From the NCBI GenBank assembly GCA_034660695.1, contig JAYEJS010000073.1, forward strand, positions 1-34,353: a stretch of 34,353 bases of DNA, given 5' to 3'. Made by a program: the position numbers and the translations under genes. Shown here piece by piece: positions 1-7,385 of the stretch (positions are counted from its first letter, which is position 1; every line of letters begins with the position of its first letter). This DNA comes from Candidatus Thermoplasmatota archaeon (GTDB lineage Archaea; Thermoplasmatota; E2; UBA202; DSCA01). Under the pieces are notes generated by a model. It saw nothing but the letters and a program-made list of their open reading frames with translations. It was not told the DNA's origin and did not search any database.

Positions 1-40
1 CTTCTGTTGAAACACGCGTATATATGGTAACTCTCTTCAT
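1..40 (-). CDS. Serine site-specific recombinase (resolvase/invertase), N-terminal 13 codons only
   Basis: Read on the minus strand from an ATG at 38-40, the sequence encodes MKRVTIYTRVSTE and then leaves the window. The YTRVSTE signature is the start of the catalytic domain of resolvase/invertase-type serine recombinases, and its serine would be the nucleophile. A G-rich stretch (ggggat) lies a few bases upstream and could be a ribosome binding site. Only 13 residues are visible, so length, subtype (small resolvase, large integrase or IS607-type) and intactness cannot be judged. It suggests that a mobile element borders the window on the left. Confidence 0.6.
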   Translation of the reverse strand, partial: MKRVTIYTRVSTE

Positions 41-52
41 TTTTTCATCCCC

Positions 53-82
53 AAGTGTCCATCGGTTTACCGTCGGACACTT
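53..82. repeat. Strong hairpin upstream of the recombinase start
   Basis: The arms AAGTGTCC (53-60) and GGACACTT (75-82) are perfect inverted repeats. An inner CGGT-TT-ACCG stem (63-72) is separated from them by 2-base internal loops. The hairpin lies 13 bases upstream of the recombinase start, so it could be an operator, a recombination-site half or an RNA hairpin. The sequence does not discriminate between these. Confidence 0.6.
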
Positions 83-371
83 TGATTGCCTGCATTTTAT
101 ATAAGTTTTATGAAATTTTAACGGAAATGCCTTTTTTTAGGCGAAAAGCCCATCGAGATCATTTCACAAAAATTGAATTGCCCGAACGGCTACTGCCGCA
201 AAGTCCGTGATATTCATTCTCAAGGGTCTGTAAAAATACGTGGATTTACTAAAAAGGTAATTTTAGTATAATCAGTATATATAATAGATATACTAAATCT
301 ACATTTTGATATAAAACAGCGGTTCAACGGCAATCGCGATATAATGTATCATGCATATAACGGCTGTATAA

Positions 372-380
372 TTTTTAAAA
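372..380 (+). promoter_or_regulatory. TATA box for the methyltransferase-like gene
   Basis: The sequence tttttaaaa lies 22-30 bases upstream of the ATG at 402. That is the archaeal TATA-to-start distance expected for a leaderless transcript. No Shine-Dalgarno sequence is visible. Confidence 0.5.
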
Positions 381-401
381 CGTTCCGGCATTAAGTCATG
401 G

Positions 402-977
402 ATGGCAAAGAAAAGCAAGGGCATTCATGACATTTTTCTTCGTACCCTCGAAAAGATTATTGCAACAAATTTTTTTGGCAGGATATATACAAAATTCTTT
501 GAAAAAATGACACTGGATGAATTTGGAATGGCTGGAATAGAAAAAAACTGCAAAGTTTTGCACATTGGATGCGGGGCAGTACCAAATACGCTCTTGGTAC
601 TTGCCATGAACACGGATGCATCCTTTGTAGGTATTGACAGGGACAAAAAAGCTGTTGAAAGAGCAAAAGATATGGTGGACAGATACGGGCTGGGCAACAA
701 GATACATATAATGGAAGGGGATGCCATGTCATATCCTACTGATGTTTTCGATGTAATTGTTATTTCTCTAGGTGTTGAACCAAGAGAAAAAGTGTTTGAA
801 AAGATAAGGAAAGAAGCAAAAAACAATACAAAAATTGTTGCAAGGAAACCGTGGGATTTCATGGATAAAATTTACGGCAGGGAAGAATTCGTTTCTCGCG
901 GATTTAAAATAATTAAAACATTCAACCGACCGGATTTCATAAAATCGATGCTTCTAGTAAAGGCAGACCTGGAATAA
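402..977 (+). CDS. SAM-dependent methyltransferase-like protein
   Basis: This 191-residue protein has a class I SAM-binding fold signature. Motif I is VLHIGCGAVPNT (about residues 52-63), followed by an acidic strand end (FVGIDRDKKAVERA) and a DAMSYPTDVFDVIVISLG segment typical of motifs II-III. The GCGAVPNT form resembles nicotianamine-synthase-like and other small archaeal methyltransferases, but the substrate cannot be named. It stands alone on the plus strand and ends 5 bases before the convergent NAD-kinase-like gene. The ATG at 402 is chosen because a TATA-like box sits at the leaderless distance; an ATG at 398 is out of frame. The general fold is fairly certain and the function is unknown. 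Confidence 0.75.
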   Translation: MAKKSKGIHDIFLRTLEKIIATNFFGRIYTKFFEKMTLDEFGMAGIEKNCKVLHIGCGAVPNTLLVLAMNTDASFVGIDRDKKAVERAKDMVDRYGLGNKIHIMEGDAMSYPTDVFDVIVISLGVEPREKVFEKIRKEAKNNTKIVARKPWDFMDKIYGREEFVSRGFKIIKTFNRPDFIKSMLLVKADLE

Positions 978-982
978 TAGTG

Positions 983-2065
983 CTATGCACTTAGTACCAT
1001 CTTTCTTTCTGCCATTGCAAATCCGACGATAACACTTTTCCATCCCTCCAATTTTTTGTCGAGTTTGGCATCGCCAGTATCTACAAAAAGATATGGAGTT
1101 TGGGATAGTTTATGAGGTGTTGCCACAATAATGATATTGTCTATTCCAACCTTCTTTATTACTTTAGGACTTATTTGCTGGTTTCCCCTTCCAAAAATAA
1201 ATCCCTGCCTGCCAATGGGACTTACAACTATTCTGGCATTATTGCCATCCAGATGGCCCAGTATGTCATTCTCACACGCATCTCGGACGATCAGTTTTCC
1301 ATCTTTTATAACATCTACTCCAAGTAAACTTTTTTTTATCCCGACGTTTTCGGCAATCTTTTCCGTTGTGCTTCCTCCACAGAGAATATATGTTCCCTTA
1401 CCAAGAAGAGGAGACAAAAATGAGGCTATTTCTTTTTTCTGGATGCTCTCACTCATCGAAATAAAGATTTCTTTTCCTTTTTGAACCAGAATTTTTTCGT
1501 AAGGTGTCATGGCATATCCATACAGCTTTATTTTCATCACCCCTTTCCTGAATGCTCCTTCATCCACATCCATTATTTCTGTCTCAATTATCGAAGAATT
1601 GTTCTGTAAAAATTTTAGAATTATTTTATTTGCTGCGGTAGGAGTGATAGCAAAGACCGATGAGTACATTTTAACGCCCGCTGGGACACCGATAACAGGC
1701 ACTTTTTTGCCAATAATGTTGTACACATCTCTTGCCGTTCCATCTCCGCCGCAAAAAACAATTAAGTCAATTTCTCTTCTCAGAAATTCTTTGCACGCAT
1801 TTTTTGTATCATATGCAGATGTATTTTCTGATGCTCTATACACAACTTCAAAATTTTGTTCCAGGCAGTTTTCCCCCATATCTGAAGAGCATGTGATAAT
1901 CTCAGCATGGACCTCAACTTCTTTCATCGCCGCCTTCGCTCTATCGACGGCCGTAGGCACACTTCCCTTCCTTATCGCTTCTTCCACCATTCCATCTGTT
2001 CCTTTTAGACCAACGCGTCCACCCATGCCCGCTATAGGATTTACGAGAAAGCCTATTTTTTTCAT
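983..2065 (-). CDS. ATP-NAD kinase-like protein (COG3199 type)
   Basis: This 360-residue protein begins MKKIGFLVNPIAGMGGRVGL, the N-terminus of the archaeal COG3199 branch of the NAD kinase / diacylglycerol kinase superfamily. The nucleotide-binding signature FCGGDGTARDVYN (about residues 103-115) is intact, followed by PVIGVPAGVKMYSSVFA. Such proteins are predicted to phosphorylate NAD or a related substrate, but the whole COG3199 group is not biochemically assigned. The start codon directly abuts the stop of trpB2 upstream, so the two are probably co-transcribed. It is convergent with the methyltransferase-like gene. Confidence 0.85.
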   Translation of the reverse strand: MKKIGFLVNPIAGMGGRVGLKGTDGMVEEAIRKGSVPTAVDRAKAAMKEVEVHAEIITCSSDMGENCLEQNFEVVYRASENTSAYDTKNACKEFLRREIDLIVFCGGDGTARDVYNIIGKKVPVIGVPAGVKMYSSVFAITPTAANKIILKFLQNNSSIIETEIMDVDEGAFRKGVMKIKLYGYAMTPYEKILVQKGKEIFISMSESIQKKEIASFLSPLLGKGTYILCGGSTTEKIAENVGIKKSLLGVDVIKDGKLIVRDACENDILGHLDGNNARIVVSPIGRQGFIFGRGNQQISPKVIKKVGIDNIIIVATPHKLSQTPYLFVDTGDAKLDKKLEGWKSVIVGFAMAERKMVLSA

Positions 2066-3430
2066 CTATATCTTTGGTAATCTGGCTATCGCTTGCTTTA
2101 CTAACTCTGCGGGATATTCGTAGTCAATAAGTTTCCCGTCAAGATACGCATCGTATGCAGTCAGGTCAAAGTTGCCGTGACCAGAATTGTTGAACAGTAT
2201 GGTTTCTTCCTCGCCAGTTTCTTTGCACCTCAACGCTTCATCGATTGTCGCTTTTATTGCGTGGGCAGCCTCGGGTGCAACAATGATCCCTTCCGTTTTT
2301 GCAAATATAATTGCTGCCTTGAATACTTCGTTTTGATGATAGGCTGCCGCATCCATAACTCCGTCGCTGGTGAGCTTGCATAGTATCGGAGAATCCCCGT
2401 GATAGCGAAGACCTCCTGCGTGAATTGGAGGTGGTACGAAGTCGTGTCCGAGTGTAAACATCTTTATCAGAGGAGTCAGACTGGCTGTATCGCCGAAATC
2501 GTATTCATATAGACCTTTTGTCAGTGTTGGGCAAGCAGTTGGCTCACATGATACTATTCGCAAATCAGGTTTTTCTCCTCTTAATTTGTCTCCCACGAAT
2601 GGAAAACATGCTCCCGAGAAGTTGGAACCACCGCCGACGCATCCGAATATTGCATCGGGATAACCATCGACCGATTCAAACTGTTTTTTTGCTTCCAAGC
2701 CAACTATTGTTTGATGCATACAAACATGGTTGAGCACGGAACCGAGTGCGTAATTCGTATCATTGTGGGTTGCCGCATCTTCCACAGCCTCTGATATTGA
2801 AATACCCAGGCTTCCTGTTGTATTCGGATCTTTCTCCAATACTGCTCTTCCGGATTTTGTCCTATCCGTTGGGCTCGGCAAACATTCTGCGCCCCACGCC
2901 CGCATTAGGCTCTTGCGATAGGGCTTCTGTTCATAGCTTGCTCTCACCATGTAAACCGTACATTTCATGTCAAATAATCTTGTAGCAAATGCAAGCGCAG
3001 AGCCCCACTGTCCAGCACCGGTTTCTGTTGCTATCCTTTCAATGCCTTCCTTGCAATTATAATATGCTTGGGCTACCGCAGTATTTGGTTTATGAGATCC
3101 TGGGGGTGATACACCCTCCCATTTATAGTATATTTTTGCAGGAGTTTTTAGATAGTTTTCCAATCGGTAAGCCCTGTACAACGGTGAAGGTCTCCATAAT
3201 CGATAAATATCCAGAATTTCCTCTGGAATATTTACATATTTTTTGGTGCTAACCTCCTGCCTTATCAGTTCCATTGGAAATATCGCCTTCAGGTCATCCG
3301 GGGTTATCGGCTCTTTCGTAGCCGGATTTATCACAGGATCCAATGGGGTAGACAAATCCGCCTGTATGTTGTACCATTTTTTTGGCAATTCGTCTTCATC
3401 AAGTAATATTTTTATTTTTTTTATGGGCAT
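2066..3430 (-). CDS. trpB2: Tryptophan synthase beta chain, TrpB2 type
   Basis: This is a PLP-dependent enzyme of the TrpB2 branch, which condenses indole with serine or a serine derivative. It is 454 residues from the ATG at 3428-3430. The reading frame stays open 35 codons further upstream, but that stretch is AT-rich, not TrpB-like and contains the promoter. The PLP lysine lies in [10 protein letters not shown] (Lys about 114), the phosphate-binding glycine loop is [11 protein letters not shown], and RPSPLYRA near residue 81 is typical of TrpB2. No trpA or other trp gene is nearby, so indole salvage or another beta-replacement is possible. It uses TAG as its stop codon, which bears on the in-frame TAG at 5805. 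Confidence 0.92.
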   Translation of the reverse strand: MPIKKIKILLDEDELPKKWYNIQADLSTPLDPVINPATKEPITPDDLKAIFPMELIRQEVSTKKYVNIPEEILDIYRLWRPSPLYRAYRLENYLKTPAKIYYKWEGVSPPGSHKPNTAVAQAYYNCKEGIERIATETGAGQWGSALAFATRLFDMKCTVYMVRASYEQKPYRKSLMRAWGAECLPSPTDRTKSGRAVLEKDPNTTGSLGISISEAVEDAATHNDTNYALGSVLNHVCMHQTIVGLEAKKQFESVDGYPDAIFGCVGGGSNFSGACFPFVGDKLRGEKPDLRIVSCEPTACPTLTKGLYEYDFGDTASLTPLIKMFTLGHDFVPPPIHAGGLRYHGDSPILCKLTSDGVMDAAAYHQNEVFKAAIIFAKTEGIIVAPEAAHAIKATIDEALRCKETGEEETILFNNSGHGNFDLTAYDAYLDGKLIDYEYPAELVKQAIARLPKI

Positions 3431-3444
3431 GTATTGAAAATGAG

Positions 3445-3459
3445 AATATAAATTTTTGT
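3445..3459 (-). promoter_or_regulatory. TATA box for trpB2
   Basis: Read on the minus strand, an AT-rich element (plus-strand gaatataaatttttg) is centred about 22-25 bases upstream of the trpB2 ATG at 3430. This supports the shorter start over the longer open frame. Confidence 0.45.
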
Positions 3460-3563
3460 ATAAAATTATACAACAATGTCTATAAAATAGCCTTAAAGTG
3501 TGATTTTGTATTGTATGCGGTACTTTGTTTAACACTTAAGGAGAAAGCATCCTTTCGCTCTTA

Positions 3564-3589
3564 AATTTGTGATTCACTTCTCACAAATT
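3564..3589. repeat. 9-base inverted repeat between divergent genes
   Basis: AATTTGTGA (3564-3572) and TCACAAATT (3581-3589) are perfect inverted repeats with an 8-base spacer. They lie about 80 bases upstream of the Hint/M28 gene and 135 bases upstream of trpB2. A regulator operator is the simplest reading. No T-run follows, so an intrinsic terminator is less likely. Confidence 0.5.
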
Positions 3590-3633
3590 GGCAAGAGTAT
3601 TGTTCCCCCAGAACAATTTTACCCACCGAAAAT

Positions 3634-3667
3634 GATATAAAAAAACGGTATTACTGTATTGGTGAGG
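3634..3667 (+). promoter_or_regulatory. TATA box and ribosome binding site of the Hint/M28 gene
   Basis: gatataaaaaaa (3634-3645) is a TATA-like element and ggtgagg (3661-3667) a Shine-Dalgarno-like sequence just before an ATG at 3670. Together they mark 3670, not 3708, as the original start of the long downstream gene. Confidence 0.5.
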
Positions 3668-3669
3668 CA

Positions 3670-3708
3670 ATGAACAAGAAAATAGAAAGTTTTTTGTTAT
3701 CTGTGTAA
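3670..3708 (+). pseudogene. Frameshifted signal-peptide start of the Hint/M28 protein
   Basis: From the ATG at 3670 the frame reads MNKKIESFLLSV and meets a TAA at 3706-3708. If the six-T run at 3690-3695 had seven T, the frame would read MNKKIESFFVICVMAAGVIL and continue into the long frame at 3708. That would be a textbook signal peptide: lysines, a hydrophobic core, then a small-residue region ending near AEGASA. The gene therefore looks disrupted by a one-base loss in a homopolymer, which may be real, phase-variable or a sequencing error. Confidence 0.6.
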
Positions 3709-5807
3709 TGGCAGCAGGTGTAATCCTGCCATCAATACCGTTTGATGCCGAGGGCGCATCGGCACCAAGCGAGCCGTTGGATCCCTGTTTCCTTGCGGGG
3801 ACACAAATCACAATGGCAGACGGTTCCCACAAAAACATCAAGCAGGTGGAAGTGGGCGATATGGTGAAGTCCTTTGACAATGGCTCAATTGTTATCGGCG
3901 AGGTAACGGAAGTATATTCTCATAACCCTAGCGAAATGCCGGAATACTACATGGTAATCAATGATAAACTTCGGGTAACCCCAAACCACATCATTTATGT
4001 CAACAATGAGTGGATACCTGCCAGAAATATCACTGAAGGAGATGAACTGCTTGGCGAGCACGATGAGACTGTAATTGTCACCTCTGTAGAACGAGTGCAG
4101 GAGCAGGCTCCCACATACAATCTTGAAATTCAGAGCTATCATACCTTTTTCGCGGATGGCATATTAGTGCATAATGCAAAGGCTCCGGCAGAGCCGATAG
4201 AGCCGATTAATAATCCTCCGTACACACCAAGCAAGCCTTCAGGACCTACCTCTGTTAAAACTCCTCCTGCGCGTTTCCTTAGCGGAACGGCGATACGGAT
4301 GGCGGATGGCTCACACAAGAACATTAAACACATCGAGCAGGGCGATGTGGTTGTTTCATACAACAAAGGTCAAGTGGTGAACGGAGAGGTTATCGATGTG
4401 TATGAGCATACTCCGGAGGAAATGGGAGATTATTATGTGGTTATCAATGATAAAATTCGGGTGACACCAAACCATTTCCTTTATGTGAGTGGGAGATGGA
4501 TACCCGCCAAGCAGGTAAAAATCGGCGATGAGCTAATTGGTGAAAACAAGGAGGTTGTTATAGTCACCTCTGTGGAAAAAGTGTGGGAACAGGTACCCAC
4601 ATACAATCTTGAAGTCGACATATATCACACCTTTTTTGCAGATGGAATATTGGTACACAATGCGAAAGCAGGCTATACGTATTCGACATCAACCACCGAC
4701 CCAGATGGTGATAACATCTATTATTTGTTTGACTGGGGCGATGGCACTGACTCTGGATGGCGTGGGCCATATAGCTCAGGCTCCACAGGATATGCGTATC
4801 ATCTATGGAACACTCCTGGCACCTATCAGGTGAAGGCAAAGGCAAAGGATGAACATGGTGCGGTAAGCAGCTGGTCATCATCTTTAACAGTGGTGGTTAA
4901 CGCTGCTCCTGTTGCAGACTTTACTTATTCGCCATCATCTCCAACCACCCAAGATACAATCCAATTCACTGATCAATCAACAGATGAGGATGGATATATT
5001 GTCTCTTGGTCATGGAACTTTGGAGATGGAGCGACATCCAGCATACAAAATCCTACACACCAGTACCCAGATGATGAAACATATACTGTTACATTAACTG
5101 TTGAAGATAATGATGGTGCTACGAGCTCTGCATCGAAAGATGTAGCGGTTCAAAACGTTGCTCCAACTGCAAATTTCGACTATTCCCCATTGGATCCAAC
5201 AACTGAGAGCATAATACAGTTTACAGATAAATCATCAGACTCAGATGGAGATATAACAGCATGGCAATGGAACTTTGGAGACGGGTCTACTACTTCTACA
5301 CAACAAAATCCAAGCCATGTTTATACATCTGCTGGCAGTTACAGTGTAACTCTAACAGTTACAGATAATGATGGCGCAACCGCCAGCAAAACAAAAACAA
5401 TAACCGTTATTACTGAGAAAGAAATAGATATAGGTTTCATAAGGAGTGTAACAGCTCAACTCGCCTACTATATATTTTCATATTCTCGGGGGAGGTACTT
5501 TGGAACAGAGGGAGAACAAGCCACATCAATATATATTCAAAGTAACATGACTTGGATAGGTCTCGAAAGCGCCTATCGTGATCCCATTGATAAAGATTCA
5601 TTAAATGTAAGGCCAGAGGTTACAAATTATTACCTAAACGTAACAGCCACAAATAAAACTGATCCTGATGATATCCATTGGGTAAATAGAACTTTGGGAT
5701 CAAGTTTTCCATTCCCACCTCTTGTACCAGGAACACATGATTCAGGATGGGTTGGTATGTCAGACGAATATCAAGAAGGAATGATTTGGTTGCTAGAGGA
5801 AAACTAG
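3708..5807 (+). CDS. Secreted protein with two tandem Hint domains and three PKD domains; N-terminal part of an M28 peptidase
   Basis: The 699-residue open frame contains two 130-residue Hint (hedgehog/intein) domains at residues 27-156 (3786-4175) and 189-318 (4272-4661). Each has an N-terminal FL.GT..MADGSHKNIK block, a VTPNH block with the TxxH motif, and a C-terminal FFADGILVHN ending in the His-Asn of intein block G. The first starts with Cys27. The second has Arg189 (cgt) there, so N-terminal acyl shift should be impossible. Both are followed by Ala rather than Cys/Ser/Thr, as in intein-like (BIL type B) domains that cleave rather than splice. Three PKD-like domains follow (about 320-570, with WDGD/NFGDG cores). 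The frame ends at a TAG (5805-5807), but the same frame continues as an M28 peptidase. The mature product would act outside the cell. Confidence 0.8.
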   Translation: MAAGVILPSIPFDAEGASAPSEPLDPCFLAGTQITMADGSHKNIKQVEVGDMVKSFDNGSIVIGEVTEVYSHNPSEMPEYYMVINDKLRVTPNHIIYVNNEWIPARNITEGDELLGEHDETVIVTSVERVQEQAPTYNLEIQSYHTFFADGILVHNAKAPAEPIEPINNPPYTPSKPSGPTSVKTPPARFLSGTAIRMADGSHKNIKHIEQGDVVVSYNKGQVVNGEVIDVYEHTPEEMGDYYVVINDKIRVTPNHFLYVSGRWIPAKQVKIGDELIGENKEVVIVTSVEKVWEQVPTYNLEVDIYHTFFADGILVHNAKAGYTYSTSTTDPDGDNIYYLFDWGDGTDSGWRGPYSSGSTGYAYHLWNTPGTYQVKAKAKDEHGAVSSWSSSLTVVVNAAPVADFTYSPSSPTTQDTIQFTDQSTDEDGYIVSWSWNFGDGATSSIQNPTHQYPDDETYTVTLTVEDNDGATSSASKDVAVQNVAPTANFDYSPLDPTTESIIQFTDKSSDSDGDITAWQWNFGDGSTTSTQQNPSHVYTSAGSYSVTLTVTDNDGATASKTKTITVITEKEIDIGFIRSVTAQLAYYIFSYSRGRYFGTEGEQATSIYIQSNMTWIGLESAYRDPIDKDSLNVRPEVTNYYLNVTATNKTDPDDIHWVNRTLGSSFPFPPLVPGTHDSGWVGMSDEYQEGMIWLLEEN

Positions 5808-7340
5808 GAGAAACCCTATGATTGGGTTAAGGAGATAGATTTACACACGGGAATGGCTGGAGTTATTTTAATGGATTGTTGGAACGATACATTCTTTATG
5901 GCTGGAACACGGGTTCAAAAAGGTGGAGTCTCTGTAACTGGAGCAGATGGAAAATGGATAAAGCAGTACCTAAATAACCCAAATTACAAGGTGAAGGCAA
6001 GGATATATATGGAAGATACTTCCTCATCAGTAGAAAGCTATAACGTCATGGGGGAAATTCCTGGGATAGATAACTCAAAAGTAATAATCGTCGGAGCACA
6101 TTATGATGGATTATGGAATCAAGCAGCAATAGACGATGCTATCGGAACTGGCATCATGTTAGGAATAGCGAAATATTTCAAGGAAAACAACATAGTTCCT
6201 AAATATAAATTAAAGTTTGTCGCTTTTGCTGGAGAAGAGTGGCAAAGAAGAGGATCTAAGGATTATAAAAAAGAATATCTAGAAACATCTGAAGGAACAA
6301 CAACTTCAACAGAAAATGTAGAATATATGATTAACATTGATATGGTAGCCCACAATACTCTATCACCGCTAAATATGACATCTAATGACGCATCTGTAGT
6401 GAGCAAGGTAAACGAAATAGCACAGCAAATAAATTATGAAGGAAAGTCAGGCTATGAATTCGATTCCATTTACGGCACTCCAGAAGCAACTGATGCTGAG
6501 ACATTTGTAGATTATACAACAGTTATTGATTTTGGGAAAGAGCTATATAAAGGATATCATAGAGATGGGAATAACCACAACAAAGGCGATGTAATGGGCA
6601 ATATAGATGATGACGACTTAAGTGCTACTGCAGAACTAACATTGGAAGTTGTTAAATGTTATGCAGTGGAAAACCCGCCAAATGTGCCATCAAATCCATC
6701 TCCAGCCAATGGTGCTACTGGTATTGGTATCAACACAGATATAAGCTGGACTGGAGGTGATCCAGATCCAGGCGATACAGTAACATATGATGTATACTTT
6801 GGTACTGATTCAACTCCTGATTCCACTGAACTGGTATCTTCTGGACAAACAACCACAGTATATGATCCAGGAACTTTAAGCTATTCAACTACCTACTACT
6901 GGCAGATAGTGGCAAAAGATAACTGGGGTGAAGTTAGTGGAGGAGAGATATGGCATTTCACTACAGAAGGAACACCAAATAGCCCACCATATACTCCTTC
7001 TAATCCATCTCCAGCAGATGGCGCAACTGTACCCATAAATGATGGATCTTCTCAGCAACAAGCATCAACAACAGCATCGGAGCTAGCTGCATTAAGCCCT
7101 GTAAATACATTGAAGTTGAGCTGGACTGGTGGAGATCCAGATGGAGATGTTGTTTACTACGATGTCTACTTCGAAGCAAATGACAATACGCCTGATGTAA
7201 AAATTGCATCTGATATAACATCAACAAGTTGTTATATAAGCAATTTACAAGCTGGCACAACTTATTACTGGAAAGTGGTTGCGACAGATGAGCATGGTGC
7301 AACTACATATGGACAAGTATGGCATTTTTACACTGTTTAG
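5808..7340 (+). CDS. M28-family zinc metallopeptidase with C-terminal fibronectin-like domains; continues the preceding frame past a TAG
   Basis: The frame is continuous with the Hint-PKD part: after the TAG it reads EKPYDWVKEIDLHTGMAGV and onwards. A separate start at the ATG 5853 is possible but has no clear ribosome binding site. Peptidase M28 features are visible: GAHYDG (metal His), DDAIGTG (bridging Asp), AGEEWQRRGS (catalytic and metal Glu), INIDMVAHN (metal Asp) and a C-terminal His-rich segment (YHRDGNNHNKGD). Two beta-sandwich repeats of fibronectin type III character follow, each with TTYYW.IVAKD / WHFT motifs, separated by a PSNPSPA-type linker. A restored protein from 3670 to 7340 would be about 1,220 residues, an aminopeptidase that matures outside the cell. 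It converges on the PQQ-repeat gene 45 bases away. Confidence 0.8.
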   Translation, partial: EKPYDWVKEIDLHTGMAGVILMDCWNDTFFMAGTRVQKGGVSVTGADGKWIKQYLNNPNYKVKARIYMEDTSSSVESYNVMGEIPGIDNSKVIIVGAHYDGLWNQAAIDDAIGTGIMLGIAKYFKENNIVPKYKLKFVAFAGEEWQRRGSKDYKKEYLETSEGTTTSTENVEYMINIDMVAHNTLSPLNMTSNDASVVSKVNEIAQQINYEGKSGYEFDSIYGTPEATDAETFVDYTTVIDFGKELYKGYHRDGNNHNKGDVMGNIDDDDLSATAELTLEVVKCYAVENPPNVPSNPSPANGATGIGINTDISWTGGDPDPGDTVTYDVYFGTDSTPDSTELVSSGQTTTVYDPGTLSYSTTYYWQIVAKDNWGEVSGGEIWHFTTEGTPNSPPYTPSNPSPADGATVPINDGSSQQQASTTASELAALSPVNTLKLSWTGGDPDGDVVYYDVYFEANDNTPDVKIASDITSTSCYISNLQAGTTYYWKVVATDEHGATTYGQVWHFYTV

Positions 7341-7385
7341 CTGAGGTACACCTGAAGCATAGCTTTTCCCCTTTATTTTTTATTT

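Larger units (their letters stand above)
41..401. other. 361-base intergenic region with AT-rich inverted repeats
   Basis: No credible gene is seen between the recombinase start and the methyltransferase. Besides the 53-82 hairpin, a TACTAAA-type motif occurs three times in alternating orientation: 247-254, inverted at 262-270, and again at 289-297. The last two form a 9-base perfect inverted repeat, and ACTAAAA (248-254) pairs with TTTTAGT (261-267). The pattern could be regulator binding sites or part of a recombinase target region. Confidence 0.4.

Noticed and set aside
425-862. Long minus-strand frame opposite the methyltransferase-like gene
   Set aside because: Shadow frame; the plus strand carries a recognisable SAM motif and a promoter, and the minus strand shows neither.
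1509-2123. A 204-codon open frame on the plus strand
   Set aside because: It lies antisense to the well-supported COG3199 kinase gene, has no ribosome binding site and encodes a low-complexity Ser/Pro/Ile-rich sequence without any family features.
5805-5807. TAG read as pyrrolysine
   Set aside because: No pylT or pylS in the window, TAG ends several ordinary genes here, and the same gene has an independent frameshift. Kept only as an alternative to be tested.
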